NCBI GenBank assembly: GCA_001797675.1
Contig: MGQB01000023.1
Span: 1-64,000 of the forward strand
From: Deltaproteobacteria bacterium RBG_13_43_22
GTDB taxonomy: Bacteria; Desulfobacterota; RBG-13-43-22
Reading direction: 5' to 3'
Length of the DNA stretch: 64,000 nt
Below are positions 8,163 through 17,108 of the stretch, one piece after another (positions within the stretch are counted from its first letter, which is position 1; each line of letters opens with the position of its first letter). A model generated the notes under the pieces. The model did no database searches and was not told where the DNA came from. It worked only from the letters and a program-made list of their open reading frames with translations. The translations under genes and the position numbers were made by a program.

Positions 8163-9740
8163 ATGAAAATTATCTTAACAAAAGACTCCTTGGGAAATTA
8201 TCTATTAATCTTCTTTAGCACGATTCTTTATGTCCTTTCCTTTCCCAAGGTTTCCTGGTCCTTTTTGGCCTGGGTGGCGTTTTTTCCATTATTTAAAGCC
8301 TTGGATAATAAACCGGCCCGAAAAAGATTCCGGTTGGGATATCTCGCCGGTATTCTTTCATCCTTGGGGATTTTCTATTGGGTTACCCATGCCATGCATT
8401 ATTATGGCGGACTGGATTCGATAACCAGTTTTTCGATTCTCTTTTTAATGGTTCTTTATTTGGCCATTTATTTCGGGGTGTTTGCCTGGCTGTGGGGTTT
8501 ATTTCCTCCCCAAGGCCTCTTTTCTTTAATTTGGGTCCCATCCATCTGGGTAGGATTAGAATTTTTGCGTTCTCATTTATTGACCGGGTTTCCCTGGGAA
8601 TTGTTGGGGCATTCCCAGTACAACTTTTTACCGGTAATTCAATTATCTGAATTCACAGGGGTATACGGTATCTCGTTCTTAATCATTCTGGTTAATCAAT
8701 CCCTTTTCCGGGTTTTTGGATGCGACAGGGCTTTTCAGGGTTGGTCGAGAAAATGGAAAGAAACGGCTTTGACTTTATCCTTATTAACCTTCGCCCTTAT
8801 CTTCGGTTTCTGGTCTTTATCGAACCAAAAGCAAAAAGATCAACAGGCTCCGACCTTAAACGTAGCGGTTATTCAGGGAAACATTGATCAATCCTTAAAA
8901 TGGAATCCGGTATTTCAGGAAGAAACCATAAGGATCTATCAGGACCTTACCCTGAAAATTCTTACCAAGGCCCCCGAATTAGTCGTTTGGCCAGAAACGG
9001 CAGCCCCTTTTTATTTCTTGAATGAAAACCACTTAACCCCTCTTTTGTTTCAATTGGCCCAGGAGACTCGGGCCCACCTCTTGTTCGGTAGTCCGGCCGT
9101 TGCCTACCGGCAAGGGAAAATCCAATTTTATAATCGTGCCTATCTGTTAAGTTCGAAAGGCCGTTTAAGCTATTACGACAAGGTTCATCTGGTTCCTTTT
9201 GGGGAGTATGTTCCATTAAGACGACTTTTACCCTTTGTGGGGAAAATGGTCCAAGCCATAGGAGATTTCAGTCCGGGGCCGGGCAGTTACGGGTTATCAC
9301 ATCCCAAGGGAAAAATAGGAGTGTTAATTTGTTTTGAGACTATCTTCCCGGAATTAAGCCGTGCCTTCAAACAAGAAGGCTGCCGGATTCTGGTGAATAT
9401 GACCAATGATGCCTGGTACGGCAGGACCTCGGCGCCATACCAACACCTGTCCATGCTTACTTTTCGCGCTGTCGAAAACAGGGTCTGGATCGCCCGTGCG
9501 GCCAATACGGGGTTCAGCGCCTTTATTGATTCTTCCGGTCGGATCGTGAAGGAGGTTCCTTTGTTTCAACGCGGAGCAATTTATGCTAATATTCCTCTTC
9601 GAGGTGAAAAGACCTTTTATACCCGTTATGGGGACATATCAGTCGTTTTTTGCGGGATTATTTTCCTGGTCGGAATTATTTTTTGGGTTAGTAAAAGGAA
9701 AGGGGGCAAAGGTCATGAAAGAAGAAATTATTCGTCTTAA
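8163..9740 (+). CDS. lnt: apolipoprotein N-acyltransferase
   Basis: Lnt adds the third acyl chain to the N-terminal cysteine of lipoproteins at the outer face of the inner membrane. The 525-residue protein has about six membrane helices in the first 220 residues, then a nitrilase-fold domain with the catalytic triad Glu278 (VVWPETAAPF), Lys340 (YYDKVHLVPFGEY) and Cys390 (VLICFE), and a last membrane helix near residues 490-510. This matches the family in length and order. The last 26 bases overlap the start of prfB, so the two genes are probably co-transcribed and perhaps translationally coupled. Confidence 0.95.
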   Translation: MKIILTKDSLGNYLLIFFSTILYVLSFPKVSWSFLAWVAFFPLFKALDNKPARKRFRLGYLAGILSSLGIFYWVTHAMHYYGGLDSITSFSILFLMVLYLAIYFGVFAWLWGLFPPQGLFSLIWVPSIWVGLEFLRSHLLTGFPWELLGHSQYNFLPVIQLSEFTGVYGISFLIILVNQSLFRVFGCDRAFQGWSRKWKETALTLSLLTFALIFGFWSLSNQKQKDQQAPTLNVAVIQGNIDQSLKWNPVFQEETIRIYQDLTLKILTKAPELVVWPETAAPFYFLNENHLTPLLFQLAQETRAHLLFGSPAVAYRQGKIQFYNRAYLLSSKGRLSYYDKVHLVPFGEYVPLRRLLPFVGKMVQAIGDFSPGPGSYGLSHPKGKIGVLICFETIFPELSRAFKQEGCRILVNMTNDAWYGRTSAPYQHLSMLTFRAVENRVWIARAANTGFSAFIDSSGRIVKEVPLFQRGAIYANIPLRGEKTFYTRYGDISVVFCGIIFLVGIIFWVSKRKGGKGHERRNYSS

Positions 9741-10801
9741 AGATAAAATGGTTAAATTAGGAGACTATCTTTGACTTGGACCCTAAGAAAGAACGCTTGG
9801 CCGTCCTGGAAAAGATGATTTCCAAAAATAACCTTTGGGACAATCCGGACCAAGCAAAAACTATTTTTAAAGAAAGGGGGAAACTGATTCAGATCATTTC
9901 CGAATGGGAACAGACGCAAACCCGGCTCGAAGAAACCGAGATCCTTCTTGATCTAGCTTTGGCTGAAGTGGACCAGGAAACCCTGTCTGAGGTTCAAAAC
10001 CGTCTCAAAGATCTGGAAAAACTCTTGGCCCAAATGGAGTTCAATAAGCTTCTTTCCGGAGAAGAGGATGCCTGTCATGCCATTATGGCCATCCATGCCG
10101 GTGCCGGGGGCACTGAAGCCCAAGACTGGGCAGAGATGCTGCTGCGCATGTATCTTCGCTGGAGTGAACGAAGGGGATTTAAAACTGAAATTATCGATCA
10201 GTTGCCCGGCGACGAAGCCGGGATCAAAAGTGTTACCTTTACCATTGAGGGGAAATTTGCTTACGGCTATTTGCGTTCGGAAACCGGGATTCATCGATTG
10301 GTCCGCATTTCTCCCTTTGATGCCGGGGGGCGGCGTCATACCTCTTTTGCTTCTGTTTTTGTCTATCCTGAAGTGGAAGACGACATCCAGATTGAAATCA
10401 ATGAAGCGGATGTCCGTGTAGACACCTTCCGGGCCAGCGGGGCCGGCGGTCAACACGTCAATAAGACCAGTTCGGCTATCCGTTTAACCCATCTGCCGAC
10501 CGGCATAGTCGTGCAATGTCAAAATGAAAAATCACAACACCGAAACAAAGACATGGCCTTCAAGGTCTTGAAATCAAGGCTCTATGAATTGGAACTGGAA
10601 AAGAAAGAAGAAAAGAAAAAGGAGATCCACGAGGGCCAGGCCGATATCGCCTGGGGAAGCCAGATCCGTTCCTATACCCTGGCCCCGTACCGGTTGGTGA
10701 AAGATCATCGAAGCCAATTGGATATCGGGAACGTGGATGATGTGCTGGACGGAGGGATTGATCCTTTTATAGAGGCCTTTTTATGGTTGAAGAATAAATA
10801 A
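9715..10801 (+). CDS. prfB: peptide chain release factor 2, with programmed +1 frameshift
   Basis: RF2 releases peptides at UGA and UAA stop codons on the ribosome. The gene is in two frames: 19 codons from ATG 9715 to CTT 9769-9771, an in-frame TGA at 9772-9774, then the +1 frame from GAC at 9773 to the stop at 10801. The product is about 361 residues, against 365 in E. coli. The downstream frame has the SPF anticodon-like tripeptide in RISPFDAGG and the universal GGQ motif in ASGAGGQHVNK. Low RF2 favours frameshifting and thus restores RF2, the classic autoregulation. The start is set by AGGGGG before ATG 9715. Annotating from the TTG at 9776 would truncate the protein. Confidence 0.95.
9759..9775 (+). 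promoter_or_regulatory. RF2 programmed +1 frameshift site
   Basis: A Shine-Dalgarno-like AGGAGA (9759-9764) is followed by CTAT and then the slippery CTT-TGA-C (9769-9775). The ribosome slips from CTT to TTT when RF2 is scarce, skipping one base. The order matches the E. coli site, with the SD-like element about one base further from CTT. Confidence 0.93.
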
Positions 10802-10802
10802 A

Positions 10803-10896
10803 GGTTGCGAGTTGCGAGTTGCGGGTTCCCCTTCGAAGAAGTTAAGGGCCAACCAGAAACCCATAACTTTTAACTCGTAGCTCGCAACACGTCAGG
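10803..10896. repeat. phrase-like inverted repeat, family C, copy 1
   Basis: The gap between prfB and the enoyl-CoA hydratase gene begins with GGTTGCGAGTTGCGAGTTGC and ends with AACTCGTAGCTCGCAAC. The two arms are largely complementary and could fold into a long hairpin. The same words recur at 59473-59656. Confidence 0.65.
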
Positions 10897-10906
10897 AGGG
10901 AAAACA

Positions 10907-11671
10907 ATGAGTTTCCAACACATACAGACAGAATTGAATGACGGAATAGCCACGATTATCCTGAACCGGGAACCCCTCAATGTGCTCAATATCGCCATGA
11001 TGAAGGAGATCAATCTGGCCCTGGATTCCTTGAAGGAAGAAAAGGTCAAACTTCTTCTTTTCAAGGCCAAAGGTAAGGCTTTTTCCGCCGGAGTGGATGT
11101 CGGGGAACATCTCGGGGATCAGGTGGAAGAGATGATTGAGGTCTTTCACGGGATCTTTAGGCGTATGGATGCCCTGCCGGCCGTATCCGTCGCCTCGGTG
11201 CAGGGTGCGGCATTGGGAGGCGGTTGTGAGCTGGCCCTGTACTGCGATCTGGTTCTGGCTTCGGAAAAGGCCAAATTCGGACAGCCGGAGATCCAGGTAG
11301 GGGTTTTTCCCCCCATAGCCGCTTTGATTTTTCCCCGGATCACAAGCCGGAAAAAGGCCTTGGAATTGATTTTGTCCGGAGAAATCATCAGTGCCCAGGA
11401 GGCCTTATCTTTAGGGCTGGTCAATAAGGTGGTCCCGAATGAGACCCTGGAAGAGGAATTTGAGAAGTTCTGCGGGAAGTTTCTTCCCATGAGCGGCCTG
11501 GTATTGGCTTTAACCAAAAAAGCCTTCCAGGCCGGATTGATGGACAACCAGGACCAGGGCTTGAAAGCGATCGAAAAGATTTATCTGCAGGATTTGATGC
11601 AGACCCAGGATGCCGAAGAAGGGCTGAAGGCCTTTTTGGACAAAAGAAAACCGGTCTGGAAGGAAAAATAA
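10907..11671 (+). CDS. enoyl-CoA hydratase/isomerase family protein, possibly a cyclic dienoyl-CoA hydratase
   Basis: This 254-residue crotonase-fold protein acts on a CoA thioester. The two oxyanion-hole segments are present: AFSAGVDVGEH near residue 62 and QGAALGGGCELAL near residue 104. The ATG at 10907 follows AGGAGGG. The N-terminal PLNVLNIAMMKE and the VFHGIFRRMDALP segments remind me of cyclohexa-1,5-diene-1-carboxyl-CoA hydratases of anaerobic benzoyl-CoA degradation, but no partner gene of that pathway lies next to it. General enoyl-CoA hydratase activity in fatty or aromatic acid oxidation is the safe call. Confidence 0.85.
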   Translation: MSFQHIQTELNDGIATIILNREPLNVLNIAMMKEINLALDSLKEEKVKLLLFKAKGKAFSAGVDVGEHLGDQVEEMIEVFHGIFRRMDALPAVSVASVQGAALGGGCELALYCDLVLASEKAKFGQPEIQVGVFPPIAALIFPRITSRKKALELILSGEIISAQEALSLGLVNKVVPNETLEEEFEKFCGKFLPMSGLVLALTKKAFQAGLMDNQDQGLKAIEKIYLQDLMQTQDAEEGLKAFLDKRKPVWKEK

Positions 11672-11710
11672 GAACCTCCCCAAGGATATTTCGAAAAAGG
11701 GACCCCTTCA

Positions 11711-12883
11711 TTGGGTAAAAATATCGTCAAGTCAATATTGCCGAGTCTGTTGGCCCTGCTGCTTATTTTTCCCGCCCAGGCCCGGACCGTACAAAAAGAA
11801 GTCAAGAACATCGTCGTTATCGGCTGGGACGGGGCTGAACGCAACCGAACCAAGGAACTCTTGAAAAAAGGGGAACTACCCAACCTGTCAGCCTTGATTA
11901 AGGAAGGAAAACTATTGGATATCGATGTCGTCACCGGCGCTACAGACACCAAGGCCGGTTGGACGCAACTGCTGACCGGTTACGTTCCGGAAAAGACGGG
12001 GGTTTATAACAACGGCCGTTACGAGCCGATCCTGGAAGGATATACGGTGTTCGAGCGGTTGGAAAAATTCTTCGGCCCGGATCATATCGACACGATTGCG
12101 GTCATCGGCAAAAAGGGTCATGTCGATAACAACGCTCCCTATTAGGGGACTTTCGAGGAGTGGACGAAGCTTGTTTTGAAATGGCTGGAAGAAGCGAAGA
12201 AGAAGAACCCCTATGCCAAGATCAATCCTGAAACGGCGCTTTACCGGGAAGGAGGCCGGATCGTTGAAAAAGACGGCCGGCGGATTGTGGAGATCCCCGG
12301 CAAGCCGTGGTATCAGGCCAGCAAGCATTTCGATGTGTGGGTCAACGGGTTGGGAGAAAATGAAAACGTGACCGCGCGAGCTATTGCCGAACTGGAAAAG
12401 CGGAAGGAGCACCGATTCTTTTTTTTCATCCACCTCGCCCAACCCGATCACTACGGACACCTGTTTGGTGAAGACTCACAGGAATATATAGACGGATTGA
12501 AATCGGATGATAAATTTTCGGGCATGGTGATCAATAAACTGAAGGCACTGGGGCTCTACGAAAAAACCCTGGTTTATATCATCGTCGATCACGGTTTTGT
12601 CAAAGGCAAAAAGACCCACCTATACGCGCCTTTTGTTTTCACCGGCACTAACGACCCGAGTACCGCCCGGAGCGAGGGTACCCGCGAGGATATCGCTCCG
12701 ACCATTCTGAAAAAATTCGGTCTGGATTTGTCCAAGATCGAACCCAAGCTGGACGGCTATCCGTTCGACGAGCAGGCCCCCGCGCGCAAGGCGAATCCCC
12801 AATTCACCGAAGAATTCCGTCACAAATACAATTACATTGATAACCAGGAGCATAACACAAAAAAGTTGATCCGGTTCGATTGA
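11711..12883 (+). pseudogene. exported type I phosphodiesterase/sulfatase-like protein interrupted by an in-frame TAG
   Basis: The frame reads through 390 codons with a single in-frame TAG at 12143-12145, after residue 144. The first part has a signal peptide (about residues 1-25, ending in AQA), the alkaline-phosphatase-superfamily start IGWDGAERN, and the ATDTKAGWTQLLTG segment. The second part holds QPDHYGHLFGED and VDHGFVKGK, which supply further metal ligands. Both halves are well preserved, with no other lesion, so the mutation is recent, is suppressed, or is a sequence error. The start is a TTG at 11711 after AAAAAGGGA. If whole, it would be a periplasmic phosphodiesterase or nucleotide pyrophosphatase of unknown substrate. 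Confidence 0.8.
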
Positions 12884-12898
12884 ACAGGATCAACTTTT
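12861..12898. terminator. bidirectional hairpin terminator
   Basis: AAAAGTTGATCC (12861-12872) and GGATCAACTTTT (12887-12898) form a perfect 12-bp stem. The 14-base loop itself contains GTTC/GAAC. The structure overlaps the phosphodiesterase stop codon and lies between two convergent genes. T-runs on both strands suggest it can terminate both ways. Confidence 0.85.
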
Positions 12899-12924
12899 CG
12901 TCATAGCTTCAAAACGGGTGTTTT

Positions 12925-14508
12925 CTAAGGCCGCATGCCTCGTTTTTTTGGACCCAGTTCGCTGGGGAGCAATCGATAGGCGGTCTCAACCCATTCACAG
13001 AGTAACGGTCTGGTATCTCGGGGATCGATGATTTCCTCAACTCCAAAAATCTCGGCCGTACGAAACGGGGAAATCACTTTGGATAAACGGCCTTCTATTT
13101 CTTTTCTTAAAGCTTGAGGGTCTTCGGCCGCTTCAATCTGGCGTCGATAGGCCGCTTGAACCCCCCCTTCGATCGGAAGCGAACCCCATTCTCCAGAAGG
13201 CCAGGCATAACGTAAATTGAGTCGGGAGTGGTTGCCATGGGCCGCTCCGGCCACACCGAAGACTTTTCTCAAGATGATGGAACACCAGGGGATCGTGGCC
13301 TGATAGACGGCAAATATAAAACGGGCACCGAAGCGGATGGTGCCTTGTTTTTCAGCTTCGATGCCGATCATAAAGCCTGGAATGTCCACAAAACTGACCA
13401 TTGGCAGGTGAAAGGTGTCGCACATATCGATGAAGCGAACCATCTTGTCGGCTGCCTGGGCGGTGATGGCCCCGGCGAAAAATTTCGGGTCGCTGGCCAT
13501 GACTCCGACCGGTCGCCCGGAAAGACGGGCCAGGCCGGTCACCACCGAACGGCCGTGTTTTTTCCCGATCTCAAAAAAAGAATTTTTATCCAGGACCAGA
13601 TCCAGGATACGGCGGACAGGGTAGGGGAGACGTTTATTCTTGGGAATAATACATAACAGCTCTTCCTCGCGCCGGTTACCCGGATCGACGGCTTCCTTGA
13701 ACGGGGGAAGCTCGTAGACCGAATTGGGCATAAAGGAGAGAAAACGGCGAATCTGTTCAAAGGCCTCTTCTTCGGAGGCGGCGTCGTTATCCACTGCGCC
13801 GAATCCACCGGTATGGACATCGGAGCCGCCGAGTTCTTCCTTGCTCACCTTACGGCCCAGAGCCGGCTCAACAACCGGGGGACCGGCTACAAAAAGCTGG
13901 GCTGTTTTTTTAGGCATGACCGAGAAATGAGAAAAAACCACCCGGGCAGCGCCCAGCCCGGCTACCGATCCCAGGGCCGCACTAACCACAGGGACGGTGG
14001 ACAGGAGTTCCTGCATTATTTCCATGGCCGGATTAGCCGGCACATAGGTTCTATCCATCGTTTCAAGAGATTTAACACTTCCACCACCGCCGGTTCCATC
14101 CACCAGACGAATCATAGGCATACGAAGTTCAAGGGCCATCCGTTCCGCATAAGGGGCCTTTCGTCCAATAGCCGCATCGGCAGCCCCTCCGCGGATAGTG
14201 AAATCATCGCCACCCACAACTACCCGGCGATGGTCAATCCTACCAGTGCCCATGACGAAATTTGAAGGAAATAGTTTGACAAGACGATCACCTTCGTATG
14301 TTGGAACCCCGGTGATGGCCCCGGTTTCATGGAAACTGTCTTGGTCCAACAGTTTGTCGATTCGTTCCCGAACACTCAATCGACCGGCGGTGTGATGCCG
14401 GGCCAGATTTTCCGGCCCTCCCATCTGAGTAGCCAGGGATTTGCGAAGCTGAAGTTCCTTGACATCAGACAACCATCCTTTTTCAGAATCATCATTTGAA
14501 TTTCCCAT
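12925..14508 (-). CDS. acyl-CoA carboxylase carboxyltransferase subunit (methylmalonyl/propionyl-CoA type)
   Basis: The 527-residue protein has the two crotonase-like carboxyltransferase domains of the biotin-dependent acyl-CoA carboxylase beta family. Visible marks are GRLSVRERIDKLLD near the N-terminus, DGTGGGGSV (first oxyanion region), GGSDVHTGGFGAVDN, and the second-domain segment FVDIPGFMIGIEAE. The family carries carboxyl groups between biotin and propionyl- or methylmalonyl-CoA. The ATG at 14508 (MGNSNDD) follows GGAGAG; the open frame up to 14634 is a non-coding extension. It is transcribed divergently from meaB, which fits methylmalonyl-CoA metabolism. No biotin carboxylase or biotin carrier gene is adjacent, so partners must be encoded elsewhere. 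Confidence 0.88.
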   Translation of the reverse strand: MGNSNDDSEKGWLSDVKELQLRKSLATQMGGPENLARHHTAGRLSVRERIDKLLDQDSFHETGAITGVPTYEGDRLVKLFPSNFVMGTGRIDHRRVVVGGDDFTIRGGAADAAIGRKAPYAERMALELRMPMIRLVDGTGGGGSVKSLETMDRTYVPANPAMEIMQELLSTVPVVSAALGSVAGLGAARVVFSHFSVMPKKTAQLFVAGPPVVEPALGRKVSKEELGGSDVHTGGFGAVDNDAASEEEAFEQIRRFLSFMPNSVYELPPFKEAVDPGNRREEELLCIIPKNKRLPYPVRRILDLVLDKNSFFEIGKKHGRSVVTGLARLSGRPVGVMASDPKFFAGAITAQAADKMVRFIDMCDTFHLPMVSFVDIPGFMIGIEAEKQGTIRFGARFIFAVYQATIPWCSIILRKVFGVAGAAHGNHSRLNLRYAWPSGEWGSLPIEGGVQAAYRRQIEAAEDPQALRKEIEGRLSKVISPFRTAEIFGVEEIIDPRDTRPLLCEWVETAYRLLPSELGPKKRGMRP

Positions 14509-14784
14509 ATCTTTCTCTCCTATTCCCGCTTGTTTAAATATATAAATTTTTAATATCAAATTTAAAAAAAAGATGCAAAAAAATACCTGTTGAAAAAAAT
14601 GAAGAATGGGGTAGCATGGAAAACCAGATTCCAAGGGACCAAGGACTCAAAGATTTGAAGGATTGGCTTTAGGACTGTAATTGATTGGTCTGAATAAACT
14701 GGATTAAACGGTAGATATTTTCATCTTTCAGAAGAAGCCTAAAAAAAACAACTGGTTCTATGGAAAGGATATTCTTTATCTGCG

Positions 14785-15753
14785 ATGGATAGGACTCAAA
14801 AAATTATTGCCGGAGATCTTCGGGCCGTGGCCCGAATAATACGAGATATCGACGATGGCTTACCGGAGGCCAGGGAAATCCTGAAAGAACTCTATCCGCA
14901 GACAGGCCGAGCCTATATCGTCGGGATTACCGGATCCCCGGGAGTTGGCAAAAGCACCCTGGTGGACCGAATGATTCAATATTTACGCACGCAGGGGAAA
15001 ACAGTCGGGGTTCTGGCCGTGGATCCTACCAGCCCATTCAGCGGCGGAGCGATCCTGGGAGATCGCATTCGCATGCAAAGGCACAGCACCGATGAGGGGG
15101 TCTTTATCCGCAGTCTGGCAACCCGGGGGCATTTCGGCGGGCTCACGCCTTCGACCCGCGGGGCCATCGCGGTCCTCGATGCCATGGGGAAAGATTATAT
15201 TTTAGTTGAAACGGTCGGGGTCGGACAGGACGAGATCGAGATCGTCCGGGCCGCCCATACCACTCTGATTGTCCTTATTCCGGGTATGGGGGATGATATT
15301 CAGGCCATTAAGGCCGGCATCCTGGAGGCAGGGGATGTTTTTGTCATCAATAAATGTGAACGGGAAGGGACGCAGAAGACCCGGCAGGAACTTCAGATGA
15401 TGATCGAGATGGATAAGGACCGCAAATTCAAAGGAGGTTGGAAACCGACCATCTTCGCGACCGAAGCAGTTAAAAACGAAGGGATTGATGAATTAATGAC
15501 CGGGATCGAAGAACATCGGACTTTTCTTTTACAAAAAGATACTGCTTGTTTTGATCGGTTTCAACAAGATCGTGCCCGCATGGAACTCTTTGACCTGGTT
15601 AAACAAGACGTCGTTCAATCGGTTATGGAACATTTGACCCGGACGGGACAATGGGATGAATTCATCCGTGAATTGGTTCAGAAAAAAACGGACCCTTACA
15701 CCCAAAGCGAGCGGATCCTGGCCCATTATCTTAGGACCGGTGACGCCCTTTAA
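14785..15753 (+). CDS. meaB: methylmalonyl-CoA mutase-associated GTPase (MeaB/ArgK)
   Basis: MeaB is the G3E P-loop GTPase that gates adenosylcobalamin delivery to methylmalonyl-CoA mutase and protects the enzyme from inactivation. The 322 residues show Walker A GITGSPGVGKSTLVDRM near residue 50, the VDPTSPFSGGAILGDR switch region, the LVETVGVGQDEIE Walker B region and the NKCERE base-recognition motif. The mutase subunits lie about 40 kb away at 54309-56431. Divergence from the carboxyltransferase gene supports a shared propionate/succinate role. Confidence 0.94.
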   Translation: MDRTQKIIAGDLRAVARIIRDIDDGLPEAREILKELYPQTGRAYIVGITGSPGVGKSTLVDRMIQYLRTQGKTVGVLAVDPTSPFSGGAILGDRIRMQRHSTDEGVFIRSLATRGHFGGLTPSTRGAIAVLDAMGKDYILVETVGVGQDEIEIVRAAHTTLIVLIPGMGDDIQAIKAGILEAGDVFVINKCEREGTQKTRQELQMMIEMDKDRKFKGGWKPTIFATEAVKNEGIDELMTGIEEHRTFLLQKDTACFDRFQQDRARMELFDLVKQDVVQSVMEHLTRTGQWDEFIRELVQKKTDPYTQSERILAHYLRTGDAL

Positions 15754-15951
15754 TCACCGAACCGCTCAAAATAAATACTCAATGTTTTAATAAGGCTTGT
15801 TCTAATTTTTGACCTTCATTCCTTTACTGAACTTTAATGCCTGTTTATGGGAGGAGCCCCAAAATAGAAAAATTGTTTTTGCCGAACGCCGTAAGAACAA
15901 AGAAGAACGGGTTTTAGTAATTTTTATTAAGTGGCCAGAAAGAAGAATCCA

Positions 15952-17094
15952 ATGAGTAATAATTTCCCCTCCCTGTTTTCCCCGATCCAAATAAAAAAAC
16001 TGGCTTTAAAAAACCGGATTACCATGGCTCCCCTGTTCCTGGGTTATGCCAATCCGGACGGGTCGGTCAGTTCTTTAATTCTCGATCATTATCGGGAAAT
16101 GGCCGCTTCCGGAGTCTCTATGGTCGTTGTGGAAAATGTGGGCATTGATCCGTTCGGCACGGGGTCCCCCTTTACCTTGCGCATCGATGAGGAACGGTTT
16201 CTCTTCGGCCTGTCCGGACTGGCGAAAACCATTCATCAGCAAGGGGCCTTGGCTATTCTCCAGATCAACCATGCCGGACGCTATGCTTATCGTCCCGAAA
16301 AAATAGCTCCTTCCTCCTTCGAAACGTATGGCGCCGTTTCCCGGGAGATGACCGAAGAGGATATCGAACGGGTCATCAGGGACTTTGCAATATCGGCCAG
16401 CCGGGTGAAGGAGGCCGGGTTTGACGGGGTGGAGCTTCACGGCGGAACTGGTTATCTGTTAGTCCAGTTCCTTTCTCCCCGGACCAATAAAAGGACCGAT
16501 ACTTATGGCGGTTCTCTGGAAAACCGGATGCGTTTTCCCCTGAGGGTAGTCGCGGAGGTTTTAAAAGCCGTCGGGCCGGATTTCCCGGTTGGCTACCGTT
16601 TTCTGGCCGACGAGTGGCAGCCGGATGGCTTGCATTTGGAAGAGACGACCCTGTTTGCCAGAGAATTGGAACAAAGGGGTCTGGCTTATCTCTCGGTCAT
16701 GGCCGGCACTTATGACTCGTTTTTCCTGCCGGAATATATAGAGGAGGAAAAGAAAGAAGGCTATATGGTCCGTTTTGCCAAGGGGATTAAAGAGGCGGTT
16801 TCTCATATCCCCATCATTACCGCCGGGAGGATTAATACTCCCGAATTGGCCAACCGTATTATCGAAGAAAAACAGGCCGACTTGATCGGCTTGGCCAGAG
16901 TGCTGCTGGCGGATCCGCTCTGGCCAAAAAAGGCACAGCAAATCCTTACGGAACCGACGACTCCCTGTGAACCCACGTGTTCCTTATGTATGAAACGGAT
17001 TGCAGGGGGAAAACCGGTTTTTTGTTCCCAGTGGGATCGAAATCGTCAGAAAGGGTTCCTTCTGCGGATCGGTGAAAAAGAAACCAAGGAATAA
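15952..17094 (+). CDS. old yellow enzyme-type NADH:flavin oxidoreductase with C-terminal Fe-S cysteines, copy 1
   Basis: The 380-residue protein is an FMN-binding TIM barrel of the 2,4-dienoyl-CoA reductase/OYE family. It has RITMAPLFLGYA at the first strand, the QINHAGRYA segment, the GVELHGGTGYLLVQFLSP active-site region, TDTYGGSLENRMRF and the phosphate-binding ADLIGLARVLLADP. A C-terminal run CEPTCSLC with a later C is placed as the [4Fe-4S] ligands are in FadH-type enzymes. The protein stops there, so the C-terminal FAD/NADPH domain of full-length (about 650 residue) family members is absent. The ATG at 15952 is preferred to the GTG at 15931. It is followed 14 bases later by a paralogue. 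Confidence 0.87.
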   Translation: MSNNFPSLFSPIQIKKLALKNRITMAPLFLGYANPDGSVSSLILDHYREMAASGVSMVVVENVGIDPFGTGSPFTLRIDEERFLFGLSGLAKTIHQQGALAILQINHAGRYAYRPEKIAPSSFETYGAVSREMTEEDIERVIRDFAISASRVKEAGFDGVELHGGTGYLLVQFLSPRTNKRTDTYGGSLENRMRFPLRVVAEVLKAVGPDFPVGYRFLADEWQPDGLHLEETTLFARELEQRGLAYLSVMAGTYDSFFLPEYIEEEKKEGYMVRFAKGIKEAVSHIPIITAGRINTPELANRIIEEKQADLIGLARVLLADPLWPKKAQQILTEPTTPCEPTCSLCMKRIAGGKPVFCSQWDRNRQKGFLLRIGEKETKE

Positions 17095-17108
17095 AAAGGA
17101 GACTGTCT

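Noticed and set aside
9953-10456. 167-codon antisense frame within prfB
   Set aside because: It is a shadow of the RF2 gene without a ribosome binding site or family features.
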